From positions 1 to 59,868 of IMG/VR virus record IMGVR_UViG_3300043811_000165: DNA of 59,868 bases. One strand, 5' to 3'. Both the position numbers and the translations under genes were made by a program. Source of the stretch: a virus. Positions within the stretch are counted from its first letter, which is position 1, and every line of letters starts with the position of its first letter. Below the pieces are notes generated by a model. It did no database searches. It saw only the letters and a list, made by a program, of their open reading frames with translations, and had not been told where the DNA came from. Positions 1 through 7,346 of this stretch are shown here, one piece after another.

Positions 1-346
1 ATAGTATGGGCTCTCGGGCAGCAAATTCTTCATATACTTGTCTTGGCTTATTAGATCGAGAGCAACGCCATAGCCAAGCAGTTGCGAGTCTGCGAGTAGA
101 TGAACTAGATCTTTGTAAAGGGCCTTATTCTCCGGATGAGGGAAGCTAGAAAATTCTCCGTAATCAGATTCGCATTCGGCGGCATGGAAACAAACCTTTT
201 CACCAGTCGCTGGATTAGTAGGCAAGCGATTGCGCCATTTTATTTCCAGAGCATTCCCACTGATGCTGTTCACCAAATACCGCGCCTACCGCGAAGACTC
301 TTTGATGGGTTTCGTCGCTGCTTTCGTCACCAAATGCACTTACCAC
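1..346 (-). pseudogene. DUF3800-like protein, frameshifted and cut by the window edge
   Basis: The first frame begins at a GTG at 346, eight bases after a good AAGGAG site, and reads VSAFGDESSDETHQRV, the acidic N-terminal motif (FGDES) of DUF3800 proteins. That frame stops at 215. Homologous-looking sequence then continues one frame over, with CFHAAECESDYGEF, and runs off the left edge, so a single-base frameshift lies near 255. DUF3800 proteins are common in phages and mobile elements and have a proposed RNase-H-like fold. A sequencing error cannot be excluded. Confidence 0.55.
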
Positions 347-585
347 GTATATCACTCCTTTGCGGCGGCGGGCAGCCGCAATAGAAGCCAGAGTGACCGT
401 AGATTGTCTGATGGAGGCAGGCATGATACACTACTCCTAGCCCACCGGAAAGGGCCTCAACGCTGAATCGGTCGCCAAACTAAGCCAGCGTCGAACCGCT
501 CACCTAAAAAATCAAACTCTAACTTCTCAGTTGGAGTGTACCACGGTTTGGTAAGCCAGCGATATTATTACCCAAATCATGCGGC

Positions 586-957
586 TCAATCCACTCCGTA
601 CACTTTCTCCAATTCCGTTTCTACCGGCCAATGATCCGGACACATCAGCAGATCATCATCTACTTCTCTCTGGTGATCGTCACACACTGCATTTCCACAC
701 GGGTGAATTTCCATTCGTAAACATGGAAGCCTCACGTTCACCGACCGCACGATGACCGAGCGTTTCTCACCCGCCAATTTTAAGACTGCGTAGTCGTCGC
801 CATTCACATGCACTTTTTTCACTGGGCGATAAATCAGCGTCAGATCGTCTCGCACCAGGTCCAGTTCTTCGATCTCATCCGGGAACACGATGCGCGGGTC
901 TGGTGTTTTGAAGGTGCATACCGAGGTCGCTGGTTTCAGACAGAAGTGGCAACGCAT
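586..957 (-). CDS. Cys/His-rich putative zinc-binding protein
   Basis: This 123-aa protein starts with a CxxC pair (MRCHFC, residues 3-6) and has a C-terminal C-x(4)-CDDH...CPDH cluster at about residues 87-108, consistent with two zinc sites. The ATG follows the outer end of a type I repeat, whose GAGG serves as ribosome-binding site. The function is unknown. It is the last gene of a leftward operon that includes the replication-like protein. Confidence 0.6.
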   Translation of the reverse strand: MRCHFCLKPATSVCTFKTPDPRIVFPDEIEELDLVRDDLTLIYRPVKKVHVNGDDYAVLKLAGEKRSVIVRSVNVRLPCLRMEIHPCGNAVCDDHQREVDDDLLMCPDHWPVETELEKVYGVD

Positions 958-967
958 TTTTGTGGCC

Positions 968-1297
968 TCATCCGGCTTGTGGCTTCGCTTCCGATTGTTT
1001 CCGTTCGACCAGGAGAAGTTTTAGTTCGACCTGGGACAAGCGCGCATCGACATCGATCATTGCCCGTTTTACTTCGGACGCCACAAATCGCGGAAGCCGG
1101 TCCCGTAACTTCCCGAACCCAGCGCCGTTATGATGAAAGTCGTCTTTGCATTGCTTCGAATGAAACATCTGATTGACCTTGATCTGCTTAAAGATCACCG
1201 GGCAGTTTTTACAGCGTACGGTTTTCAATTCCGGGTTCTTGGGAACTCGTTTGCGCGCGCTGTGACGCTTCGCCGCCGCTTTTGGGGTGCCTGACAT
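968..1297 (-). CDS. Small Cys-containing protein with repeat-encoded C-terminal tail
   Basis: The 109-aa product starts at the ATG at 1297, preceded by GGAGG. It has a Lys/Arg-rich N-terminus, then CKNCPVIFK and SKQCKDDFHH, which look like a short treble-clef zinc finger of the kind found in phage proteins. The last residues (LLLVERKQSEAKPQAG) are encoded by a type I repeat, whose TGA ends the gene. DNA or RNA binding is an inference only. Confidence 0.6.
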   Translation of the reverse strand: MSGTPKAAAKRHSARKRVPKNPELKTVRCKNCPVIFKQIKVNQMFHSKQCKDDFHHNGAGFGKLRDRLPRFVASEVKRAMIDVDARLSQVELKLLLVERKQSEAKPQAG

Positions 1298-1371
1298 AGC
1301 CTCCAGCCTAACACAACCCGTAGCGCTCACGCAAACCAGCGCCACGGCAGTTTTAAAACCAGCACGGGCAT

Positions 1372-1587
1372 TTAGTTTCGGTAAATATTTCCATTTAGCC
1401 ATCCGGTTTTGATTTTTTCTTCAAGATCCCGGACGATGGCGGCGTTCTCATCGGCCGTCCGCTTCGGTGTTCCGGCGATCCGCGTCGGCTTCGGGGACTT
1501 CATCCGCAACGTGCTCCACAGTCGGTCTTGTGCTTTTCGAAATTTCAAGTCCTGTTCGGTGCGACTAGATTCTTTCGAGTAAGTCAT
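1372..1587 (-). CDS. Small charged protein of unknown function
   Basis: This 71-aa hydrophilic protein overlaps the end of the upstream replication-like gene by 23 bp, as expected for a translationally coupled operon partner. It is rich in Lys, Arg and Glu, with a central KSPKPTRIAGTPKR basic stretch. No domain is recognised. Confidence 0.5.
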   Translation of the reverse strand: MTYSKESSRTEQDLKFRKAQDRLWSTLRMKSPKPTRIAGTPKRTADENAAIVRDLEEKIKTGWLNGNIYRN

Positions 1588-2581
1588 GAGCGAGTTTCCT
1601 TTCTTCGGCTGTTGATTTGGGATCGGCCAGTGTGTCTTCGGCTAGTTTGCGGCTGCGCGCAATGTCGCGCTCCGCGTGTTGCAACTGGCCGTTAAGAGAT
1701 TTTCTTGCCGCGAGCAATGGGGCTCCACTGAGCATTTTCGGAATACTGGTGAGCAGCAACCCGGCCCAGTTCGTCACACTACCCCGCATTTGAGATTTTT
1801 TCATCCGGCCGAGTTCGATCAGTTCGAGAGTCGTGATCGCCGGTTCGATCTTTTTTGATTTCGCCAATAACTTCCCCGCCGCGTCGTCGTCCAGCCCGAG
1901 CGCTATTCCAAGTTCCCGAACAGACGACGACGGAGATTCCGGGTTGAAAACAGAATTTGAACCTGCCGTAGTGTTCGGTGTTATAGGCGGGGTCAAGGCG
2001 GGGTCTAGGTCAAGGCGGGGTCTAGGTCTCGCCACGGATTGCGTTTTTGTGCGCACGGTTTGGCGATCCGTGCGCACGGTTTGGCGATCCGTGCGCACGG
2101 CATGCGCACGTTTGGAGTTTTCATACTCCAAAATCGCCTTTTCCTTTGAAATCTTATAATCCTCATAAAACTCGCGAAGTGGTTCCCTCTCTCTGGCAAA
2201 AAACCGAGACAATTTTGGGACCTCTAGAATGGTTTCTCCAGGGGCTCCCTGGCGTACAAAAAACTCCCGTCTGCGGGCGATTCTCATGTGAACTCCATCG
2301 TCGGCATGATCCGGCCAGTCGTGAACGATCAGACGATGCTGTTTACTCACGTCTATCCAGCCGCAATCAATCAACGCCGTGATCATTTTTTGTTCGTCGC
2401 CGTGGTAGTCGATGGCGATAGCGATGTCTTCGTCCGACAGTTTGCCGATGTCGCCGCGCGGAGTCTCCCGAGCCGTGACGTGCCAGATAGATTCGAGCAG
2501 TCCTATTGCCTGCCATAGTTCCAGATTCAGCTTGCGGCAGAGCCGCTTCATTTTGGAATGGTGAACCGCTTCGCGCTTCAT
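1565..2581 (-). CDS. Replisome-organiser-like phage replication protein
   Basis: The 338-aa product opens with MKREAVHHSKMKRL and continues with GLLESIWHVTAR and DIGKLSDEDIA (residues about 26-57). This is the N-terminal region of a phage replication-protein family with a winged-helix-like domain, in which the MKREGxxHPKM start is typical. HDWPDHADDGVHMRIARRR follows at about 88-106. A central Arg-rich segment contains a VRTDRQT heptad repeated in tandem, encoded by iteron-like DNA. The C-terminal part is helical. It is the first gene of the leftward operon and may recruit helicase at an origin within its own gene. Confidence 0.65.
   Translation of the reverse strand: MKREAVHHSKMKRLCRKLNLELWQAIGLLESIWHVTARETPRGDIGKLSDEDIAIAIDYHGDEQKMITALIDCGWIDVSKQHRLIVHDWPDHADDGVHMRIARRREFFVRQGAPGETILEVPKLSRFFAREREPLREFYEDYKISKEKAILEYENSKRAHAVRTDRQTVRTDRQTVRTKTQSVARPRPRLDLDPALTPPITPNTTAGSNSVFNPESPSSSVRELGIALGLDDDAAGKLLAKSKKIEPAITTLELIELGRMKKSQMRGSVTNWAGLLLTSIPKMLSGAPLLAARKSLNGQLQHAERDIARSRKLAEDTLADPKSTAEERKLAHDLLERI
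1991..2100. repeat. Two sets of tandem direct repeats inside the replication gene (candidate iterons)
   Basis: A 17-bp unit GGTCAAGGCGGGGTCTA is repeated exactly twice (1991-2007, 2008-2024). A 21-bp unit starting with the palindrome GTGCGCAC is repeated twice (2049-2069, 2070-2090), with a partial third copy to 2100. Their position inside a putative replication initiator gene resembles phage origins embedded in initiator genes. Origin function is an inference. Confidence 0.5.
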
Positions 2582-2725
2582 CCGTTCCAGCCCTCGTTTG
2601 AAGTCGGAAAGGCGCGCGGTATTTCAGAAGTCATCAACACTCTCCAGCAAGAGTTCGGGACCGATGTGCTGGCACCGGTCCCGTGGAACCTATCTCCACT
2701 TGTCGGGGATCAGCCGACGATTTGA
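2558..2725 (+). CDS. Small hypothetical protein, divergent from the replication gene
   Basis: The 55-aa frame runs from the ATG at 2558 to the TGA at 2725 and overlaps the start of the leftward replication gene by 24 bp. The product contains FALHPFQPSFEVGKARG and ISEVINTLQQEFG. There is no clear ribosome-binding site, so the assignment rests on its protein-like composition and on the stop/start overlap with the next rightward frame. Confidence 0.35.
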   Translation: MVNRFALHPFQPSFEVGKARGISEVINTLQQEFGTDVLAPVPWNLSPLVGDQPTI

Positions 2726-3003
2726 GTATAACGTACTGCGGGAGAGACTGTATCACAGTTTTCGATTGGTTTGGCGCTTTCCTCGGCTCCGCTGAACTTC
2801 CGGGATTTTTGATCGTGCGCGCTCAGAGCAAGAAAGTACCACTCCTGGTCGAACGCGAATCTCGTAGACTTGCAAACCGGACCCCGATGAGGCTAAAATA
2901 TGCGAGCCAATGTCCCTCAAGCCCGACTCGATCATCGATTTATCACACTGGAACATCGTCCAGAACTTCACCGAAGTGGCCAAATCCGGCGTCTCCGCAG
3001 TGA
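2722..3003 (+). CDS. Small hypothetical protein with repeat-encoded tail
   Basis: The frame begins at a TTG at 2722 that overlaps the previous stop. It encodes a hydrophobic segment (CITVFDWFGAFLGS, FLIVRA) followed by PLLVERE from a type I repeat. The repeat's usual TGA is out of frame here, so translation runs on into the lysozyme region until 3003. The extension past about 2895 is unlikely to be functional. Confidence 0.35.
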   Translation: MSITYCGRDCITVFDWFGAFLGSAELPGFLIVRAQSKKVPLLVERESRRLANRTPMRLKYASQCPSSPTRSSIYHTGTSSRTSPKWPNPASPQ

Positions 3004-3512
3004 TCCACAAAGCAAGCCAGGGAGTGACGATGGACCCGCGTTACATGAGCCGCGAATTTCAAGCGAAAAACAGAGGTCTGCTTTGGGGCGCCTACCACTT
3101 CGGAGTCCAGGGACACGATCCGGTTCAGCAGGCGGATTGGTTTCTCGGAGTCGCAGGCCGATCAAAAGTTCTGGCACTCGACTGGGAATGGAACAACGCG
3201 GACACAATGACGGGCAACCAGGCGGCGGCGTTCGTTGCGCGCGTGCAGCAAAAAACCGGACGCTGGCCCTTGATCTACACTTCGGCGGCGTTCCTTGCTT
3301 CGATTCCGCGGCTGGTCGACCCGGTGCTTTTAAATTGCGAGTTGTGGCTCACCGGTTTTACGCCGTCGCCGGTGATTCCTCAGCAGTGGGCGACGAAGGG
3401 CTATCGGATATGGCAGCACGGATTGGGAAGTGTATCGGGGATTCAGGGACAGGTGGATCTGGATACATTCAATGGGACGGGGGAGGAGTTGGTAGCGTAC
3501 TTTGGCTCGTAA
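2910..3512 (+). CDS. GH25-type lysozyme (endolysin-like)
   Basis: The 200-aa protein has the GH25 muramidase layout. An N-terminal IDLSHW carries catalytic-type Asp10, a GAYHF strand lies near residues 60-64, and LALDWEW (Asp91, Glu93) forms the acidic active-site cluster. GRWPLIYTS and an IWQH motif follow, with Asp near the C-terminus. These enzymes cleave the MurNAc-GlcNAc bond of peptidoglycan. No signal peptide is visible, so export would need a holin or virion packaging. The start follows the outer end of a reversed type I repeat, although its exact ATG is a few bases further on. Confidence 0.85.
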   Translation: MSLKPDSIIDLSHWNIVQNFTEVAKSGVSAVIHKASQGVTMDPRYMSREFQAKNRGLLWGAYHFGVQGHDPVQQADWFLGVAGRSKVLALDWEWNNADTMTGNQAAAFVARVQQKTGRWPLIYTSAAFLASIPRLVDPVLLNCELWLTGFTPSPVIPQQWATKGYRIWQHGLGSVSGIQGQVDLDTFNGTGEELVAYFGS

Positions 3513-3625
3513 AAATACCCGGACCGTTTTCAGTCGATCCAGGTTAGAGTTTCACTTCGGAGGAATTTTCTTTGCGGGGATAGTGTAGACGATGTTTTGG
3601 CCTCCGTCAAGTCCGGTCTTGCGCT

Positions 3626-3805
3626 TCAGTACTGGATCGCCCGACCAGGAGGGGGTTTGGGAGCCGGGTACACGAAGCGGATCGGAAACCAGTCGCACGT
3701 CGTGTTGGTCGAGATCTCTTCGCCGATGAACTTCCGGCAGAATCCAAAATGCCCACAGGTCGAACAAGTTTGGCCCTCAGGTAGTTTCTTCGTCGAATAA
3801 AATAA
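3626..3805 (-). CDS. Short zinc-ribbon-like protein without a visible start codon
   Basis: The frame contains CSTCGHFGFC, then TTCDWFPIRF, a Cys-x2-Cys...Cys...Cys-Asp pattern common in small phage zinc proteins. It ends KPPPGRAIQY in a type I repeat read in the second frame. No ATG, GTG, TTG or CTG precedes the Cys motif after the TAG at 3808, so the gene is either broken at its start or initiated unusually. It is the last frame of a leftward operon. Confidence 0.45.
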   Translation of the reverse strand, partial: LFYSTKKLPEGQTCSTCGHFGFCRKFIGEEISTNTTCDWFPIRFVYPAPKPPPGRAIQY

Positions 3806-3898
3806 CTATCAGAGCCGTTGCGTTCTCTGCGGGTACCCGAAAGATGCCCACTTGTCGGATGGTCGTTGTTCAAGGGATGTAGTGTTGGTCGCTGTGAC

Positions 3899-4075
3899 TC
3901 ACAGCGCCGCTCCAATTTCGATGTGCCGCCAGTATTGATCGATCCAAAACCGACCGCGCCACGACACGCCCCATGCGGATCTATTCCTGAACTCGATGTG
4001 TGCGAACCAATCGATGTGCGCCGCTTCGAATCTTTCCAAACGATTGATCGACTGATAGGCCGGTTCGTAAGTCAC
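3899..4075 (-). CDS. Small aromatic-rich protein of unknown function
   Basis: A 58-aa product starts at a GTG that overlaps the stop of the upstream membrane protein (GTGA). It is rich in Trp, His and Arg (HIDWFAHIEF, WGVSWRGRFW, DQYWRHIEIG). The tight coupling and regular composition support it as real. No family is recognised. Confidence 0.5.
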   Translation of the reverse strand: MTYEPAYQSINRLERFEAAHIDWFAHIEFRNRSAWGVSWRGRFWIDQYWRHIEIGAAL

Positions 4076-4485
4076 TGCACCCTCCCCGCCGTCCCGAACA
4101 GTTCATCATCCCCCAGATATTCCGCCGCCGTGTCCCGCAAAATCTGTTCCTCCTGTTTTTTCGACGGCTTCACGTAGCCCATCGGATTCGAGCGGTCGAT
4201 GACCGGACGTGCGGCGCGCGGGTTGTTCAAATAATTCGCGAGAGCCGGATCGACCACGGCGCGCGGAGACTTGGTGACCTTCGGCTGCACACCCTCGACG
4301 CCGTCCATGAATGCGTTCAGGAACCGCGCCACGCGACGAAGGCCTGCGAGATAGACCACGGCCGCGATCGACGCCACGGCGAGCGCAGCGCCCAGCCACA
4401 GCATATTGGCGGGCCGTCCACCGGCGAGGACGACGGCGAGCGCTGAGAAGATCGAGCCGGCGAGGAAGGCGAGGGAGAGTTTCAC
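4072..4485 (-). CDS. Membrane protein with two N-terminal TM segments
   Basis: The 137-aa protein has hydrophobic segments at about residues 3-22 and 28-48, then a soluble region with LNAFMDGVEG and a charged C-terminus. It lies between two overlapping small genes in a leftward operon. The layout would suit a small envelope or virion membrane protein. Function unknown. Confidence 0.6.
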   Translation of the reverse strand: MKLSLAFLAGSIFSALAVVLAGGRPANMLWLGAALAVASIAAVVYLAGLRRVARFLNAFMDGVEGVQPKVTKSPRAVVDPALANYLNNPRAARPVIDRSNPMGYVKPSKKQEEQILRDTAAEYLGDDELFGTAGRVQ

Positions 4486-4700
4486 AGCCGCACCCCCATC
4501 TTCGCGGCCAGTTCAGTCCCCGCACCATTCGGAGGATTGCGGCCGGGTTCACCGTGCGCCTGCCAGAGCAGCCGGGCGATAGCGCGGAATTTTGCGCCAT
4601 ATTCAGCGGGGACGTTAAAATCTTCGCCCGCGTGATGTGCCATCGCGAAGGCCTGCTGTAAAAGTTCTCTGTTAACCGATGTGAAAGTGACGTTCTTCAT
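4482..4700 (-). CDS. Small hypothetical protein, first gene of a leftward operon
   Basis: The 72-aa product (MKNVTFTSVNRELLQQA...) is predicted helical and soluble. Its stop overlaps the next start. A promoter with -35 TTGAAC and -10 CATAAT lies just upstream, together with the shared CAGTAC-type box. No family is recognised. Confidence 0.55.
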   Translation of the reverse strand: MKNVTFTSVNRELLQQAFAMAHHAGEDFNVPAEYGAKFRAIARLLWQAHGEPGRNPPNGAGTELAAKMGVRL

Positions 4701-4707
4701 ACTTCTG

Positions 4708-4756
4708 ATTATGCGGGCAGAGTCCCGCTGTTCAAATAGTCCGGAGGTACTGTTTT
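4708..4756 (-). promoter_or_regulatory. Leftward promoter with shared CAGTAC operator box
   Basis: On the minus strand the box AAAACAGTACCTCCG (4756-4742) is followed after 6 bases by -35 TTGAAC (4735-4730), a 16-base spacer and -10 CATAAT (4713-4708). The same box, at exactly the same distance from the -35, precedes the promoters at about 6.5 kb and 15.3 kb. Confidence 0.65.
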
Positions 4757-4782
4757 AAAGCAAAAAGGACCTTAGGACGGGT

Positions 4783-4911
4783 CTAGGGTATCCCTTTAAC
4801 ATCACAGCAATCGATATCACGGAAGACCGGTTCACGGCTGTCGATTTCGACTTGTATCAGTGCGTCAAACTTCTCATCGATAGGAATTTTTACGCGAGTC
4901 GGATCGAACAT
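4783..4911 (-). CDS. Small hypothetical protein, end of the 6.5-kb leftward operon
   Basis: A 42-aa protein starts at the ATG at 4911, with AGG six bases upstream. It contains DPTRVKIPIDEKFD and ends IDCCDVKGIP. It is the most distal frame of the operon starting near 6.5 kb. Function unknown. Confidence 0.45.
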   Translation of the reverse strand: MFDPTRVKIPIDEKFDALIQVEIDSREPVFRDIDCCDVKGIP

Positions 4912-4921
4912 CACCTGAAGA

Positions 4922-5005
4922 TCATGGCTCGAATACAGCGTGAAACATCGATGGGTCAGCCCAAGGCAACCAACCTAGCAACTCAAAACCTTCTTGCGCT
5001 GTCAT
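4922..5005 (-). CDS. Very small protein, translationally coupled
   Basis: This 27-aa frame starts at an ATG overlapping the TGA of the zinc-finger gene upstream (ATGA). The product (MTAQEGFELLGWLPWADPSM...) is Trp-rich. Only the coupling and the protein-like composition support it. Confidence 0.35.
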   Translation of the reverse strand: MTAQEGFELLGWLPWADPSMFHAVFEP

Positions 5006-5211
5006 CGCTGGCACCTCGGACACAATACCACCGGATCGTCGTCTTCGTCGAATGCGGTTTTGAACTGCCAGCCGGATCTGGTTGCCGCAGTGTCTGCTTC
5101 CCGGATGTTTTTGAAACTGGATATTTCTTTTGAATCAGCGTGACGCGGTTCGCCGTCTGAGCCCAAGAAGCGCCGGCATCTGTCGCAGCCTATGGAGATG
5201 GAGCCTTTCAT
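5002..5211 (-). CDS. Small zinc-ribbon protein
   Basis: The 69-aa protein carries CDRC near the N-terminus (residues 9-12) and CPRC near the C-terminus, a four-Cys ribbon typical of small phage proteins of unknown role. Its ATG follows the outer end of a type I repeat, which supplies the GAGG site. Confidence 0.6.
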   Translation of the reverse strand: MKGSISIGCDRCRRFLGSDGEPRHADSKEISSFKNIREADTAATRSGWQFKTAFDEDDDPVVLCPRCQR

Positions 5212-5220
5212 GATTTGGCC

Positions 5221-5673
5221 TCAGTCTGCTCCGCACTTCGCGTCGGATTCGGATCGTTCGACCAGGAGAGAGGCCCGAGACAATTCGGACCAGAAATGGT
5301 CACAGTTGGCCACGTAGACCGGGGAAAAGTTTCGCTCATGTTCTGCAATTTGTTTATCGAGCGCATGGACCGGATCTTCATCCGGCAGCCCGCAACGCAG
5401 GCACCTGTGATCCTCGCCCTCCCGGACGTCAGCAACATGCGGCATCGTCATCCAAAACCGCCATTGCCGGTTGTCCGCCAAAACCTCTCCTGGTCGAACA
5501 GTAGAGACTGCGGGCGACGACTGTGTTCGAAATGTTTCCTTGATCGTTTCCGCAATCTGATCGATCATTCTCGATCTGAATCCTCCCGGGCATGGACGGT
5601 CTGGATTGGGGAACCCGCCATATATTTTGTGCGCTGCTGCGTAGGCGGCGACTTCCAACTGATAGGGGGTCAT
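5221..5673 (-). CDS. Apparent fusion of two small proteins through a repeat remnant
   Basis: The first part (MTPYQLEVAAYAAAHKIYGG...) starts at the ATG at 5673, after a type II repeat. At about 5483-5515 half of a type I repeat is read in frame as STVRPGEVLADN. The second part has a CLRCGLPDEDPVH zinc-like motif and ends LLVERSESDAKCGAD in another repeat. An internal TTG at 5481 sits at the usual inner-end spacing from AGGAG, so an 86-aa second gene (5221-5481) may be translated separately. Confidence 0.55.
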   Translation of the reverse strand: MTPYQLEVAAYAAAHKIYGGFPNPDRPCPGGFRSRMIDQIAETIKETFRTQSSPAVSTVRPGEVLADNRQWRFWMTMPHVADVREGEDHRCLRCGLPDEDPVHALDKQIAEHERNFSPVYVANCDHFWSELSRASLLVERSESDAKCGAD

Positions 5674-6143
5674 GGTTTGGCCTCGCCCGGTTGTGCGGCT
5701 TGTTCGGGTGTGGACTTCTCGACAGCGCCCATGTGTCTGCTGGCCATGGTGACATCGAAACTTGCGCTTACACACTCTCCAGGTCTTAGGACGATGGAAG
5801 GTTTGAGCCCTCGCCGCGCTTCTTCTTCTCTGAGTACCTCCATCATATCGCGCGCTTCGTTCGCCACCGCATATTTGCGCAGGGCGCGTTCGATCTGAGT
5901 CTCACTGAAACCTGTTCCAGCCCATTCTTTTCTGCCCACCAACAAAAGCCACCTTTCGAACCCCAGTGGATTTTTCCCATACCCGCCGTAGATGCTTCCG
6001 TTGTGTGATCCGACCGCGCAAGCCAGCAACCAGGGGCTGAGTTTCGAAGTGATTTGTTCTGCGTTCTGGGGTACTCCTCCTGATCGAACGGAATCGTACC
6101 GACGCACAAGCCACATGCCGAATGAGGCTAAAATATTGCGCAT
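5670..6143 (-). CDS. Small protein with repeat-encoded N- and C-termini
   Basis: The 157-aa frame begins at an ATG just after GGAGG, and its first ~25 residues (MRNILASFGMWLVRRYDS...) are the translation of a type I repeat. The core contains WLLLVGRKEWAGTGFSETQ and a helical ERALRKYAVANEARDMM segment. The end GAVEKSTPEQAAQPGEAKP is encoded by a type II repeat. Function unknown. Confidence 0.55.
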   Translation of the reverse strand: MRNILASFGMWLVRRYDSVRSGGVPQNAEQITSKLSPWLLACAVGSHNGSIYGGYGKNPLGFERWLLLVGRKEWAGTGFSETQIERALRKYAVANEARDMMEVLREEEARRGLKPSIVLRPGECVSASFDVTMASRHMGAVEKSTPEQAAQPGEAKP

Positions 6144-6374
6144 TTAAAACCTCCTCTGTTCCGGCAACTCATCAAAATAAGTTCTGATGTCGTAATCGCA
6201 AAGCGGTGTTCCATCTTCCTGGACCACCCGCAAGCGATCCCCCACCACAAGCGCACGCCCGGCGAGAGAACGGCGCATCCACTGGTCGAAACTGGTCCAA
6301 TCCTCCGTGACGATCATCGCCAGAGTGAAAAAGAGCAGGCAGGTTGGGAAGATCTGCAAAAATACGTCAAACAT
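6144..6374 (-). CDS. Small membrane protein
   Basis: The 76-aa product has one N-terminal TM segment (about residues 4-22), then a soluble domain (LAGRALVVGDRLRVVQEDG). It overlaps the preceding 45-aa gene by 8 bp. Function unknown. Confidence 0.55.
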   Translation of the reverse strand: MFDVFLQIFPTCLLFFTLAMIVTEDWTSFDQWMRRSLAGRALVVGDRLRVVQEDGTPLCDYDIRTYFDELPEQRRF

Positions 6375-6504
6375 GGGGTTCCTCGATTGCCGAAAGAATC
6401 CGGCGCCGGATGCGAAGGAACCGCGCGTGCCGGTCTTCGTAGCCGTAGATCATCTCGATAAATCCGATGCAGAAGGGAAACGCGATCAGAAAGTCGATTA
6501 ACAT
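6367..6504 (-). CDS. 45-aa membrane protein, first gene of a leftward operon
   Basis: The ATG at 6504 follows GGAGG with good spacing. The peptide starts with a hydrophobic stretch (MLIDFLIAFPFCIGFIEM), then a charged tail (DRHARFLRIRRR). A promoter with the shared CAGTAC box lies upstream. Function unknown. Confidence 0.55.
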   Translation of the reverse strand: MLIDFLIAFPFCIGFIEMIYGYEDRHARFLRIRRRILSAIEEPHV

Positions 6505-6519
6505 GCTGCCTCCAAAACC

Positions 6520-6569
6520 ATCGTACGCCTGACCGGTGTTTTGGTGAAATGGAGCGGAGGTACTGTTTT
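6520..6569 (-). promoter_or_regulatory. Leftward promoter with shared CAGTAC operator box
   Basis: The minus strand carries AAAACAGTACCTCCG (6569-6555), 6 bases, -35 TTCACC (6548-6543), a 17-base spacer and -10 TACGAT (6525-6520). The 15-base box is identical to the one at 4742-4756 and identically placed. Confidence 0.6.
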
Positions 6570-6633
6570 CGGGCGGGATTCGCCTTAGGGCTGTTTCTAA
6601 GGTGTCTGGTACTCACAGATCTTCAGTACTGTA

Positions 6634-6662
6634 TTGACGCGGGGCAATTGTTTCACTACACT
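6634..6662 (+). promoter_or_regulatory. Strong sigma70-like promoter of the rightward accessory operon
   Basis: TTGACG (6634-6639), a 17-base spacer and TACACT (6657-6662) form a near-consensus promoter. Upstream lie GGTACT and CAGTACTG, which may bind the same regulator as the leftward boxes. It drives the genes from 6.7 kb onward. Confidence 0.7.
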
Positions 6663-6736
6663 ACGGATTCGCTATATTGGCCTCATCGCAGTCGGGTTCT
6701 TCAACCGAAGCATTGAGCGTTCGACCAGGAGAAGTT

Positions 6737-7336
6737 TTGGAACAAAAACGAAGAGGCGACTGGATTCAAACCTTCACTGGGCTTTCGATGTTCCCCCTTG
6801 ATCCGCGACTCGAAGAGATCACGATTGAGGATATTGCCCATGCTCTTTCGAACATTTGCCGGTTCACCGGGCACGTTCGTACTTTCTATTCAGTCGCTGA
6901 ACATTCGGTGCGCGTGAGCTGGGCTTGTGAAATTGAAAACGCGATGTGGGGTCTTCTCCACGATGCGTCAGAGGCTTATCTGTCGGACATCAGTCGGCCG
7001 ATGAAACGAACTTCTGATTTCGGCAAACTCTACATGGAAGCCGAACAGGTGTTGATGTCGACGATCTGTGCGAAGTTCGGCCTGCCTCCAGAATGCCCCG
7101 CCGACGTGAAGCTGAGCGATAACCGGATGTTGGTTACTGAAAAACGAGATCTCTTAGGACCATGTAACCGGCAGTGGGAAAAACAGGATGTCGCGGTCAA
7201 GCCGTATGAAGGACGGATCATTCCGCAGAGCCCGGAGACGGCAGAGCGTCTTTTCTTAGAACGATTTCGTCAGATCGGTACAAAACCTCTCGTGGTCGAA
7301 CGCTCTAAACCCGAAGTGAAAACTGAATCCGAATGA
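6737..7336 (+). CDS. HD-domain phosphohydrolase (YfbR-like)
   Basis: The 199-aa product shows RFTGHVRTFYSVAEHS (His56) and LLHDASEAYL (His75-Asp76), the metal-binding HD signature of nucleotide-processing phosphohydrolases that are frequent in phages. The likely start is TTG at 6737, five bases after AGGAG in the inner end of a type I repeat. The tail PLVVERSKPEVKTESE is encoded by a reversed copy, so the gene is a typical two-repeat cassette. A dNMP phosphatase role is inferred. Confidence 0.8.
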   Translation: MEQKRRGDWIQTFTGLSMFPLDPRLEEITIEDIAHALSNICRFTGHVRTFYSVAEHSVRVSWACEIENAMWGLLHDASEAYLSDISRPMKRTSDFGKLYMEAEQVLMSTICAKFGLPPECPADVKLSDNRMLVTEKRDLLGPCNRQWEKQDVAVKPYEGRIIPQSPETAERLFLERFRQIGTKPLVVERSKPEVKTESE

Positions 7337-7346
7337 GGCCAAATTA

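Noticed and set aside
2005-2199. Alternative frame over the tandem repeats in the replication gene
   Set aside because: Its repeated peptides are a by-product of the DNA repeats; the long conserved replication frame explains the region.
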